From the NCBI RefSeq assembly GCF_004005905.1, contig NZ_SACO01000005.1:186001-250000 (forward strand): DNA of 64,000 bases, written 5' to 3'. A model generated the notes under the pieces. That model was not told where the DNA came from, did not search any database, and saw only the letters and a program-made list of their open reading frames with translations. The DNA comes from Novosphingobium umbonatum. Its GTDB lineage: Bacteria; Pseudomonadota; Alphaproteobacteria; Sphingomonadales; Sphingomonadaceae. Position 1 is the stretch's first letter, and every line of letters starts with the position of its first letter. Both the position numbers and the translations under genes were made by a program. Shown piece after piece: positions 28,550 through 36,636 of this stretch.

Positions 28550-29539
28550 ATGCTGGCTAAAAACTCCCCGCGTCCCTGGGCACCGATTGTGGCGCCTGCC
28601 TTGCTGCTGCTGGTGCTGATCGGTGCGGTGGCGGGCAATGGCGGCTTGCGGCAGATGCTGGTGCAGGCCTGGGGGCGGATGGACCCTTGGGCGGTGGCGG
28701 CGGTGCTGCCGGTGCAGTTTCTGGCGATCCTGCTCTGCACGGCGGCGCAACAGACGCTGAAAGTCGGCATACCGTTCCGCTATAGTCTGGTGGCGCGCAT
28801 GGTGCGTGACGCCGCGCATAATCTGCTGATCTTTCCCCCCGGTCTGGGCGAGGTGGTGGGCGCGCGCATGGTGGTCCTGCTGGGCGGGCGGGGGCGGGCG
28901 GCGATTGCCTTGCGTGCTCTGGACATGAGCGCGGAAATTCTGGCCGAGATCCCCTATCTGCTGTTTGCAGGCTGGGTGCTTTGGACATGGTGGCGCGGTG
29001 GAGGCGATATGTCGGCGGCGCGGCAGGGGCTGCCGCAGGGGTCTTTGGCGGTCGCGGCTCTGTTGCTGCTGGCTTTGGGCTGGGCGGTATGGCGCTGGCT
29101 GCGGGGCAGCGGATTTTGGGCGCGTTTTTGGCATGGGCGCCAGGGGCGGCGGCTGCGGGCGGAATGGCATTTGATGCGGCGCGAATTGGCGCGGCAGAAA
29201 ACCGGCATGCCTTTGGCGATTGGCCTGCATTTTCTGGCATGGGGCCTGTCGGCGGTGCAAATGTGGGTGGCGGGGCAAGTGCTGGGCTTTCACCTCTCGC
29301 TATTTGCCGCGCTGGCGGTTGAGAGCGCGGCGACATCGGCGCGGGTGGTGTTGTTTTTCATCCCCGGCGGGCTGGTGATGCAGGAGGCAGGCGCGGTGGT
29401 GGCAGGGGCCGCCATGGGGCTGGCCGCGCCGCAAGCCTTGGCGCTCAGTCTGGTGTTGCGCCTGCGGGATGTGGTGTTTGGTCTGGCGCTGCTGGGTTGG
29501 CCGGTGCTGGAATATCGGGTGCGTCGGCGGGGGATTTAG
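28550..29539 (+). CDS. hpnL: HpnL membrane protein (LPG-synthase TM/YbhN type)
   Basis: The protein has 329 residues and about eight hydrophobic helices. It has NLLIFPPGLGEVVGARM after the second helix, and near the end FFIPGGLVMQEAGAV followed by LALSLVLRLRDVVFG, typical of HpnL and flippase-like UPF0104 proteins. Its biochemical role is not established; lipid translocation is suspected. It runs divergently from hpnN and its last 95 bases overlap the 3' end of the mlaA-like gene on the other strand, an unusually long convergent overlap. Confidence 0.87.
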   Translation: MLAKNSPRPWAPIVAPALLLLVLIGAVAGNGGLRQMLVQAWGRMDPWAVAAVLPVQFLAILLCTAAQQTLKVGIPFRYSLVARMVRDAAHNLLIFPPGLGEVVGARMVVLLGGRGRAAIALRALDMSAEILAEIPYLLFAGWVLWTWWRGGGDMSAARQGLPQGSLAVAALLLLALGWAVWRWLRGSGFWARFWHGRQGRRLRAEWHLMRRELARQKTGMPLAIGLHFLAWGLSAVQMWVAGQVLGFHLSLFAALAVESAATSARVVLFFIPGGLVMQEAGAVVAGAAMGLAAPQALALSLVLRLRDVVFGLALLGWPVLEYRVRRRGI

Positions 29540-30398
29540 GCGCCTTGGCCTCGGGGTCTTCCAACGGATCGTCCAGAGCTGGGACCTGCGCGGGCACGCC
29601 ATCCTTGGCTTTGAGCGCGGCAATCTCTGCCTCGCGGTTTTGCAAATAGGCCGAGCGCAGCGCCGCATAAGGATCAACCGACTGTTTTTTCAGCGCCACC
29701 AGCGCAGGTTCGGCCCTCGCCCTTTCGTCCACGCCGTTTACCGCGGCGATGATCTGGCTATATTTGCCCAGCTTCAGCTTGCGCCGGAAAATCGACTTCT
29801 TGCTGCTGGGATGCAACACAAAGCCCAGCACGCGCGGCTGGCTGAAATAATCCCCCGCCGCGCCCGCCATATCGCGCAAAGTGGTGGGGCCCAGAATCGG
29901 CAGATAGACATAGGGGCCAGCCTTCCACCCATAATAACCCAGCGTATCGGCAAAGCCATTGTCGCGGTCGGGGATGTTGAAAGGCTTGCGCTTGGCAATG
30001 TCGAACAGGCCGCCGATGCCCAAAGTGGTGTTGATCACAATGCGCGCCGTGGTGCGCAGCGCGCGGCGGGGGCGCAATTGCAAGATGTCGTTGAACACGC
30101 CCACCGGTTGAAACAAATTGTTGATCGCATTGCGCGCCCCATCGCGCAAAGGTTCGGGCACGGCGTTGAGATAGACAATGGCCACGGGGCGGATCAGAAA
30201 GCGGTCAAAGGGCTGGCTGATCGCATAGCTGATGCGGTTGAGCCCTTCGAGCGGGTCGCTGTCATGGCGCGGGGCGGGGGGGCTGGATTCGCTGGCCGGA
30301 GCGGGGCTGGCCGGTGCGGGGGGCGGTTCTGCGGCCTGCTCCGGTGCAGCCTGTGCCAAAGCCACGGCGAGCAGCGGGGAGAGGAGCGCCGCGCTCAT
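29445..30398 (-). CDS. MlaA/VacJ-family protein in the hpn operon, no lipobox
   Basis: The protein has 317 residues. After an N-terminal hydrophobic segment and an Ala/Pro-rich stretch comes the MlaA core: DPLEGLNRISYAIS, VYLNAVPEPLRDGARN, NNLFQPVGVFNDILQL, NTTLGIGGLFDIA, DNGFADTLGYYG, and YVYLPILGPTTLRD. The C-terminus (from about 245) is Pro/Ala-rich and low complexity. MlaA normally is an outer-membrane lipoprotein, yet no cysteine lies at the signal-peptide end, and the ATGA overlap with hpnK fixes the start. Anchoring must differ. With HpnM (MlaC-like) and HpnN nearby, a hopanoid-trafficking role is plausible. Confidence 0.88.
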   Translation of the reverse strand: MSAALLSPLLAVALAQAAPEQAAEPPPAPASPAPASESSPPAPRHDSDPLEGLNRISYAISQPFDRFLIRPVAIVYLNAVPEPLRDGARNAINNLFQPVGVFNDILQLRPRRALRTTARIVINTTLGIGGLFDIAKRKPFNIPDRDNGFADTLGYYGWKAGPYVYLPILGPTTLRDMAGAAGDYFSQPRVLGFVLHPSSKKSIFRRKLKLGKYSQIIAAVNGVDERARAEPALVALKKQSVDPYAALRSAYLQNREAEIAALKAKDGVPAQVPALDDPLEDPEAKAPKSPADAPDIPAPANPAAPDQTPHPAGATPD

Positions 30399-31207
30399 GC
30401 AGCCATTCCCGCAAAGTGGGCGAAGGGGCCGCGTTCGATGGTGGACGCCAAAGCGATCACCGCCGGATCGGTCAGAGCAGCCAGTTCCTCGGTATAAAGA
30501 TAGCCGCTGGCGCTGCCCGCATAGGCATTGGCGGTGGCGGGATGGGTGTAAAGCTCGGTCAGGCCAGCGGGCAGGGATCTTAGTGCGGCCTGCATGCGTT
30601 GCGGGGTGAAGGCCCCTGTCTCGGCCAGACCGATCACCGTATCATTGGTGACCATCCCCTGCGCGCGCCAATGCCGCGCCAACAGCCGCGCCCACCATGC
30701 CAGCATACCGCCCTTGGCCTGCGCCGGCATGCGGATGGCGCTTAGGCCATAGCGCTTGGCCTCCGCTATGATGGCCGAGGCGATCATCGGGTGCAGATGG
30801 AAATGCTTATGCGCGTTGACATGGTCCAGCGGCAGGCCCGTGGCGGCAAAGGCTGCAAATTGCGCGGCAACCTCGGCCTGCATTTGCGCGCGGGCTGCGG
30901 GGGAGAAAGCTATGGCCAAAGCCGTGCGCAGCATCGAGGCGTGAAAGCGCCCGTCCGGCCCCACCAAGGCGGGCACCTGATCGGGCGGCAAGATCGGCGC
31001 GCCATCGGCCAGCACAATATGCAGCCCTACGCCCAGTTCGGGCATGGTCCGCGCCCGCTCCACAGCATCCTCCGCCGCGGCCCCGCCCACCATCAGGCTG
31101 GCGGCAGTCAGAATGCCATGGCGATGGGCGCGCTCCACCGCTTCGTTCACCGCCAGCGCGGCGCCGAAATCATCGGCAGTGACCACGAGGCGGGGAGGCT
31201 GGCTCAA
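30395..31207 (-). CDS. hpnK: Hopanoid deacetylase HpnK (YdjC/ChbG-like)
   Basis: The protein has 270 residues. TADDFG near the N-terminus and DHVNAHKHFHLHP supply the metal-binding Asp and His residues of YdjC-type carbohydrate deacetylases; ELYTHPA near the end is also typical. HpnK removes the acetyl group from N-acetylglucosaminyl bacteriohopanetetrol made by HpnI (known from Burkholderia work). The start is a TTG one base past the hpnJ stop, with AAGGAAG nine bases before it; the next GTG would remove residues ahead of the first beta strand. The stop overlaps the mlaA-like start by 4 bases. Confidence 0.92.
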   Translation of the reverse strand: MSQPPRLVVTADDFGAALAVNEAVERAHRHGILTAASLMVGGAAAEDAVERARTMPELGVGLHIVLADGAPILPPDQVPALVGPDGRFHASMLRTALAIAFSPAARAQMQAEVAAQFAAFAATGLPLDHVNAHKHFHLHPMIASAIIAEAKRYGLSAIRMPAQAKGGMLAWWARLLARHWRAQGMVTNDTVIGLAETGAFTPQRMQAALRSLPAGLTELYTHPATANAYAGSASGYLYTEELAALTDPAVIALASTIERGPFAHFAGMAA

Positions 31208-31208
31208 A

Positions 31209-32654
31209 TCAGGCGGCTTCCTTGCGGCGGCGCAGGAAGTCGAAGAACTCCACCCCCTCGCGCAGGCGACGTTTCAACATGTCCCAATCGCGCAGCATCT
31301 CGCCCACAATCGCCCCGATCTTGCGCGGGCGGAAATAGAAGCGTTTGTAGAATTCCTCCACCTTGTCGAAAATCACGCTGGAGTGGAGATGGGGATAGGA
31401 TAGCTGGGCAATCTGGTTGCCGCCATCATCCAGCAAATGATCGCCGCCATCAAACCAGCCATTCTCGGTCGCCTGTTTGAACAGGAACGTGCCCGGATAG
31501 GGCGCGGCAAGGCTGACCTGAATCGTATGCGGGTTGATGTCGATGGCATAGCGCATGGTTTCCTCGATCGTGTCGAGCGTTTCGCCGGGCAGGCCAAGGA
31601 TGAAAGTGCCATGGATGACAATGCCCAGCTCGTGGCAATCCTTGGTGAATTGCCGCGCCACATCCACGCGCAGACCCTTTTTGATATTATGCAGGATCTG
31701 CTGGTTGCCACTTTCATAGCCCACCAGCAACAGGCGCAGGCCATGGGCTTTCAAAACCTCCAGCACGTTGCGCGGCACATTGGCCTTGGCATTGCAGCTC
31801 CAGGACACGGGAAAGCCCGCTTTGCCAAAGCCCAGTTCGCCCAGCGCCTGCGCAAGTTCCATCACGCGGTCGTGATTGTCGGTCAGCGTGTCATCGTCAA
31901 AGAAGATCTCCTTGGTCTGGGGGATCTCTTTCAGAATATAGCGCACTTCCTCCACCACCTTGGCCACCGAGCGGAAGCGGTAGCGATGGCCGGAAATGGT
32001 CTGCGGCCACAGGCAGAAGGTGCAGCGGCTTTTGCAGCCCCGTCCGGTATAAAAGGACACATAGGGGTGGCGCAGATAGCCGCCGAAGTAATTCTCGATT
32101 TTCAGATCACGCTTGTAGACGGGCGAGACCATCGGCAGCGCGTCCATATCCTCGATGGTCGCGCGGTCTTTGTTGCGCACCAGTGATCCATCGCCCGCGC
32201 GCCATGTGATGCCGTCTACCTCGGCCAAGGGCTTGCCCTGCGCGATCTCCAGCAGCGTATATTCATAATCCTCGCGCGCGACGAAATCCACCGCGGCGCT
32301 GGCTTGCAGGCTTTGTTCGGGTTCCACCGCCACCTTGGCGCCCACCATGCCGATCATGATTGCGGGGTTGCGCGCGCGGATCAGTTCGGCGGTTTGCACA
32401 TCCTGCCGGAAAGAAGGCGTGGACGTATGCAGGATCACCAGATCGCGCTGGTCAAATTCGGCGGCAATATCGTCCCAGCCAAGATCATGCGCGGGCGCGT
32501 CGATCAGCTTGCTGCCCTCGATCATCGCGGCGGGTTGGGCCAGCCATGTGGGATACCAGAAGCTTTTGACCTCGCGCTTCATCTGGTAACGCGCCCCCGC
32601 GCCGCCGTCATAGCCATCGAACGAGGGGCCTTGCAGGAAAAGGGTGCGCTTCAT
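31209..32654 (-). CDS. hpnJ: B12-binding radical SAM protein HpnJ
   Basis: The protein has 481 residues. The N-terminal part, about 20-140, is a cobalamin-binding-like Rossmann domain (FLQGPSFDGYDGG, DLVILHTSTPS). The radical SAM motif GRGCKSRCTFCLW carries the CxxxCxxC cluster ligands near residue 200, then EIFFDDDTLTDN and VSWSCNAKANVP. HpnJ contracts the sugar of glucosaminyl bacteriohopanetetrol to the cyclitol ether in the established scheme. The start overlaps the hpnI stop (ATGA), and the frame continues 29 codons upstream without support. Confidence 0.94.
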   Translation of the reverse strand: MKRTLFLQGPSFDGYDGGAGARYQMKREVKSFWYPTWLAQPAAMIEGSKLIDAPAHDLGWDDIAAEFDQRDLVILHTSTPSFRQDVQTAELIRARNPAIMIGMVGAKVAVEPEQSLQASAAVDFVAREDYEYTLLEIAQGKPLAEVDGITWRAGDGSLVRNKDRATIEDMDALPMVSPVYKRDLKIENYFGGYLRHPYVSFYTGRGCKSRCTFCLWPQTISGHRYRFRSVAKVVEEVRYILKEIPQTKEIFFDDDTLTDNHDRVMELAQALGELGFGKAGFPVSWSCNAKANVPRNVLEVLKAHGLRLLLVGYESGNQQILHNIKKGLRVDVARQFTKDCHELGIVIHGTFILGLPGETLDTIEETMRYAIDINPHTIQVSLAAPYPGTFLFKQATENGWFDGGDHLLDDGGNQIAQLSYPHLHSSVIFDKVEEFYKRFYFRPRKIGAIVGEMLRDWDMLKRRLREGVEFFDFLRRRKEAA

Positions 32655-33817
32655 TCGTCTCTCGCCACTGGAGTCGCCTGTCTCGCCTCGGTGCTGGCGA
32701 TGCGGCCATGGGGTTGGATAGTAAGCGCTTCTCCACGCCAATCAACGTTGCGCGCGATCAGGCTGCCGCAAAATACCGCAAAGGCGAAAAGATCCGCCGC
32801 AGGCAGCAGCCACAGCGGCAGGCGCACCGGTGACAGCCGCGCCACCCGCCAGCCCAGCACCAGCCTGAACGCCAGCGTGGCCAGCAACAAGGCTCCCCCC
32901 GCAGGCGGCGCGACCAAGGCGGCGAGCAAGGACAAAGGCAGCGCATGGGTGATCAGCGAGCCATAATGGCCCGCCCCCGCCAGATCGCGCACAGTTACGG
33001 CCCAGCGAAGATGTTGTCGCCATAGCGCCTTGGCCGAACCTTCTGCCCCCGCATGTACCAGCAACATCGGCGGCACATCCACCCGCAGCCCCGATTCGCG
33101 CACCGCCGCGCCTATCGCGTGATCATCGGCCAGCACATCGGTAAAGGAGGCAAAGCCGCCGATCTCGTCCAGCACATCGCGGCGCAGGGCGATGGTCGAG
33201 CCCATGCAGGGTTGCGCCATGCCGGTGGACAGGCCCACCACCATATTGGGCATGGTGTGCAGCGAGATGATCACCGCGCCCAGCTTGCTCCAGAAACCGG
33301 CATCGCCCCGCCCGACATAGAGGCAGGACACCGCCCCCACGCCCGGTTGGTCCAAGGCTGCGCTGATGCGGGAGAGATAGTCCGGCCCCACCACCATATC
33401 GCTGTCGGACAGAACCAGCGTATCATGCTGCACCATTTGCATCATCGCCGCCAGATTGCCCATTTTCCCATTGGCACCGGGTAGGCGAGGCCCACGATGC
33501 AGGGCGATGTCATGCTGGGGATGGGTGGCGATCAGGGCTTGGGCAACCGGCACCGCGGCATCGGACCGGCTGTTGGTGCCGCAGACCATTTGCACAGGGC
33601 CAGTATAATCCTGCGCCAGAAAGCTGGCGAGATTTTCGCCCAGACGCGGCTCATCGCCATAGAGCGGTTTGAGGATCGAAAGCGGCGGGGCGGATCGTTC
33701 ACCGGCCAAGGGGCGCGCAAAGAACGCCCGCAAAGCCACCAGCGCCAGCACTTGATAGGCCAGCCCGGCACCTGCCAGCGCGATGGCCAGTTGTGCGGCA
33801 AGTTGCGCTAAATCCAT
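32651..33817 (-). CDS. hpnI: Hopanoid glycosyltransferase HpnI (GT2)
   Basis: The protein has 388 residues from the ATG chosen because GAGAG lies seven bases before it; an ATG two codons earlier is an alternative. It starts with a membrane helix, then a GT2 ceramide-glucosyltransferase-like domain: PLSILKPLYGDEP, the donor-binding SDSDMVV, DVLADDHAIG, and QHLRW (QxxRW). Two or three C-terminal helices follow. HpnI adds N-acetylglucosamine to bacteriohopanetetrol. It begins the minus-strand hpnI-hpnJ-hpnK-mlaA run and diverges from hpnA across 54 bp. Confidence 0.93.
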   Translation of the reverse strand: MDLAQLAAQLAIALAGAGLAYQVLALVALRAFFARPLAGERSAPPLSILKPLYGDEPRLGENLASFLAQDYTGPVQMVCGTNSRSDAAVPVAQALIATHPQHDIALHRGPRLPGANGKMGNLAAMMQMVQHDTLVLSDSDMVVGPDYLSRISAALDQPGVGAVSCLYVGRGDAGFWSKLGAVIISLHTMPNMVVGLSTGMAQPCMGSTIALRRDVLDEIGGFASFTDVLADDHAIGAAVRESGLRVDVPPMLLVHAGAEGSAKALWRQHLRWAVTVRDLAGAGHYGSLITHALPLSLLAALVAPPAGGALLLATLAFRLVLGWRVARLSPVRLPLWLLPAADLFAFAVFCGSLIARNVDWRGEALTIQPHGRIASTEARQATPVARDE

Positions 33818-33871
33818 GGGCATACTCTCTAGCCGCTTTGCACAAGCAGCAAAAGCTTTTAGCATGGTCGG
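33818..33871. promoter_or_regulatory. Short divergent promoter region hpnI/hpnA
   Basis: Only 54 bp separate the starts of hpnI and hpnA, so it should contain both promoters or share elements. For hpnA a weak pair TTGCAC (33838-33843) and TAGCAT (33860-33865), spaced 16, would start transcription at or next to the GTG, giving an almost leaderless message. This is a guess from pattern. Confidence 0.35.
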
Positions 33872-34867
33872 GTGGATCAAGGCATCACTCTCGTCACCGG
33901 TGTAGCGGGTTTTCTGGGCAGTGCGCTGGCCAGAGGGCTGGCGGCACGCGGGGCGCGTCTGCGCGGGTTGGTGCGGGGGACTTCCTCACGGGTCAATTTG
34001 CAGGATTTTCCGGGCGAGTTGGTCGAGGCGGACCTGCGCGATGCCGCCGGGGTGGAGCGCGCCATGGCGGGGGTGGAGGTGCTCTATCACGCGGCGGCGG
34101 ACTATCGCCTCTGGGCGCGGGACGGGCAGGAGATCATCCGCAACAACCGGCAAATGACGCAAGTGGTGATGCAGGCCGCCTTGGCCGCAGGCGTTCGCCG
34201 TGTGGTCTATACGTCCAGCGTGGCCACCTTGCGCCCCTTGGCAGGCGGTGTGGCGGATGAAACGCGCCCCGCCAGCGAGGAGCAGGCGGTGGGCGTCTAT
34301 AAACGCTCCAAAGTGGTGGCCGAAAAGCTGGTGGAGGAGATGGTGGCCAAGGCGGGCCTGCCCGCGGTGATCGTCAATCCCTCTACGCCCATCGGCCCGC
34401 GCGATGTGAAGCCCACGCCCACGGGCCGCATTGTGGTGGAGGCCGCGCAGGGGCGGATGCCTGCCTTTGTCGATACAGGGCTCAATCTGGTGCATGTCGA
34501 TGATGTGGCGCGCGGCCATTGGCTGGCGGCGGAGCGCGGGGTGATCGGGCGGCGCTATATTCTGGGCGGGCAGGATGTGACCTTGGGTCAGATGTTGGCC
34601 GACATTGCCGCGCTGACCGGCAGGCGCGCGCCGAGAGTCCGGTTGCCGGCGGGGCCATTGCAGCCCTTGGCATGGGCGGCAGAAGGCTGGGGCTGGCTGA
34701 GCGGGCGGGAACCTTTCGTCACGCGGGACGCTTTGGCCATGGCGCGCCACCACATGTATTTCTCCAGCGCGCGGGCGCAGGCCGAACTGGGCTATAGCGC
34801 GCGGCCCTATCAACAGGCTTTGGCCAATGCGGTGGACTGGTTTCGCGCGCAGGGGATGATCGCATGA
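33872..34867 (+). CDS. hpnA: Hopanoid-associated sugar epimerase HpnA
   Basis: The protein has 331 residues, with an extended short-chain dehydrogenase fold: TGVAGFLGSALARGL (NAD-binding GxxGxxG), RVVYTSSVATL, and the catalytic YKRSKVVAEK (YxxxK). It is the HpnA family protein of hopanoid operons, whose exact substrate is unsettled. The start is GTG with no clear Shine-Dalgarno sequence; a nearby ATG at 33864 is out of frame. The stop overlaps hpnC (ATGA). It heads a six-gene operon hpnA-C-D-E-F-G. Confidence 0.92.
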   Translation: MDQGITLVTGVAGFLGSALARGLAARGARLRGLVRGTSSRVNLQDFPGELVEADLRDAAGVERAMAGVEVLYHAAADYRLWARDGQEIIRNNRQMTQVVMQAALAAGVRRVVYTSSVATLRPLAGGVADETRPASEEQAVGVYKRSKVVAEKLVEEMVAKAGLPAVIVNPSTPIGPRDVKPTPTGRIVVEAAQGRMPAFVDTGLNLVHVDDVARGHWLAAERGVIGRRYILGGQDVTLGQMLADIAALTGRRAPRVRLPAGPLQPLAWAAEGWGWLSGREPFVTRDALAMARHHMYFSSARAQAELGYSARPYQQALANAVDWFRAQGMIA

Positions 34868-35754
34868 GCGCCTCACAGGACCAAGATGCCATTGCCGCGC
34901 TGCAATCGGGCAAGGACGAGGGGCAGGAGAATTTCCCCGTCGCCTCATGGCTGGTGCGCCCCGATGCCAGAGCGCCGGTGATGGCCTATTACCGCTTTGC
35001 CCGTGCCGCCGATGATATTGCCGATCATCCCGAGGCCACGCCGGAAGAAAAACTACGCCTGCTGGCCGCCATGCGGGGCGGTTTGGAAGGGGATGGGCCG
35101 CAAGAGGCGATGGAGTTGGGCGCGGTCTGCCGTTCACGCGGGATTGATCTGGCCCATGCCCATGATTTGCTGGAGGCTTTTGAACAGGATTGCCGCGTCA
35201 ACCGCTATCAGGATTGGGACAGCCTCATCGCCTATTGCGCCAAATCGGCCATGCCGGTGGGCCGCTATGTGCTGGACGTCCATGGGGAGGATCGCGCGCT
35301 CTGGCCGATGAATGATGCTTTATGTGCCGCCTTGCAGATCATCAACCACCTGCAGGATTGCCGCAAGGATTACCGGAGCATCGATCGCGTCTATATCCCA
35401 TGGCCAATGCTGGTCCATGCCGGTTTGGGGGTGGAGGCCTTGGGGGCGGAGCGGTCCGATCCGGCGTTGCTGTCTATCATCCGCGATCTGACGCGCCGCA
35501 CGCAGGGTCTTTTGGCGCAGGCGGAAGGCTTTGCCGATGCGATTGTTGATACGCGGCTGTCCTGCGAAGTGGCGGTGATCCACCATCTGGCGCAAGATCT
35601 GTGTAAGCTCTTGCTGCAACACGATCCTTTGTGCGAAAGCGTGCATCATACCAAGGGGCAGGCGGCAAGGCTGGCCTTGGGCGCGGTGCTGGGGCAGGCG
35701 GCCCGTCGCTTTTTCGGCAATCGCTTGTTTGGCAAAAGTATCGGCAGGGTTTGA
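34864..35754 (+). CDS. hpnC: Hydroxysqualene synthase HpnC
   Basis: The protein has 296 residues of the squalene/phytoene synthase fold. The first aspartate-rich motif is YYRFARAADDIADH, and the second is in INHLQDCRKDYRS; CAKSAMPVGRYVLDVHG and YIPWPML are also family segments. In the known three-step route HpnC turns presqualene diphosphate into hydroxysqualene, following HpnD and before HpnE. It is coupled to hpnA by a 4-base overlap and lies 3 bases before hpnD. Confidence 0.95.
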   Translation: MSASQDQDAIAALQSGKDEGQENFPVASWLVRPDARAPVMAYYRFARAADDIADHPEATPEEKLRLLAAMRGGLEGDGPQEAMELGAVCRSRGIDLAHAHDLLEAFEQDCRVNRYQDWDSLIAYCAKSAMPVGRYVLDVHGEDRALWPMNDALCAALQIINHLQDCRKDYRSIDRVYIPWPMLVHAGLGVEALGAERSDPALLSIIRDLTRRTQGLLAQAEGFADAIVDTRLSCEVAVIHHLAQDLCKLLLQHDPLCESVHHTKGQAARLALGAVLGQAARRFFGNRLFGKSIGRV

Positions 35755-35757
35755 CGC

Positions 35758-36636
35758 ATGACCTATTCCACGCTTCCCCTGTCCGATTTTGGGCCTGATG
35801 GCGGGCAATGCCTCCCACAGGGGCTGCGCGCCAAAGTGGCGGGCAGCAGTTTCTACGCTGGCATGCGTATCCTGCCAAAGGCCGAGCGCGAGGCCATGTT
35901 CGCCATCTATGGCTTTTGCCGCATCGTCGACGATATTGCCGATGATCAACAGGCGCCGCGCGATCAACGCGAGGCGATGCTGGCGGCATGGCGGGGCTGG
36001 ATCGGCGCGCTTTATCTTGGCGGGGATGCGGGGCAGGCGGGCTTTCTGGCCCCTGCCATTCGTTCATTTGCGCTGGAGGAGGCCGATTTTCTGGCAGTGA
36101 TTGATGGCATGCAGATGGATGTGGATGCCGATTTGCGCTGGCCCGATTTCGCCACGCTGGACCTTTACTGCGACCGCGTGGCCAGCGCGGTGGGGCGGCT
36201 GTCGGTCAATGTGTTTGGCATGGAGCGCGGGGCAGGGGTAAAGCTGGCCCATCATCTGGGCCGCGCTTTACAATTCACCAACATTCTGCGCGATATTGAC
36301 GAGGATGCCGCGATCGGCCGCGTCTATCTGCCACGGGAAGCTTTGACACAGGCAGGCATTACCCCCAGCACGCCGCAAGCCTTGGTGCAGGACCCCGGTG
36401 TCGATACGGCGGCGCGCTGGCTGGCCCCGCGCGCGCAGATGCATTTTATCGAGGCAGGGGCTTTGCTGGCTTCCCGCCCCAAAGGCCAATTGATCGCCCC
36501 GCGCCTGATGGAAGAGGCCTATTCCCGCCTGTTGACCCAGATGATGGCGCAAGGCTGGCATGCACCGCGCCGCCGGTTGCGCACCTCCAAATGGCGTCTG
36601 GCTTTGTCGGCGCTGCGGCATCTGGTGGCCGGATGA
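35758..36636 (+). CDS. hpnD: Presqualene diphosphate synthase HpnD
   Basis: The protein has 292 residues. Motif FCRIVDDIADD carries the first Mg-binding aspartates, and QFTNILRDIDEDAAIGRVYLP the second (shown shortened: NILRDIDED). SSFYAGMRILP and CDRVASAVGRLSVNVFG are further family signatures. It joins two farnesyl diphosphates into presqualene diphosphate. ATGA overlap with hpnE follows. HpnD and HpnC are paralogues, and the close bacterial phytoene synthase is excluded by the operon context. Confidence 0.95.
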   Translation: MTYSTLPLSDFGPDGGQCLPQGLRAKVAGSSFYAGMRILPKAEREAMFAIYGFCRIVDDIADDQQAPRDQREAMLAAWRGWIGALYLGGDAGQAGFLAPAIRSFALEEADFLAVIDGMQMDVDADLRWPDFATLDLYCDRVASAVGRLSVNVFGMERGAGVKLAHHLGRALQFTNILRDIDEDAAIGRVYLPREALTQAGITPSTPQALVQDPGVDTAARWLAPRAQMHFIEAGALLASRPKGQLIAPRLMEEAYSRLLTQMMAQGWHAPRRRLRTSKWRLALSALRHLVAG

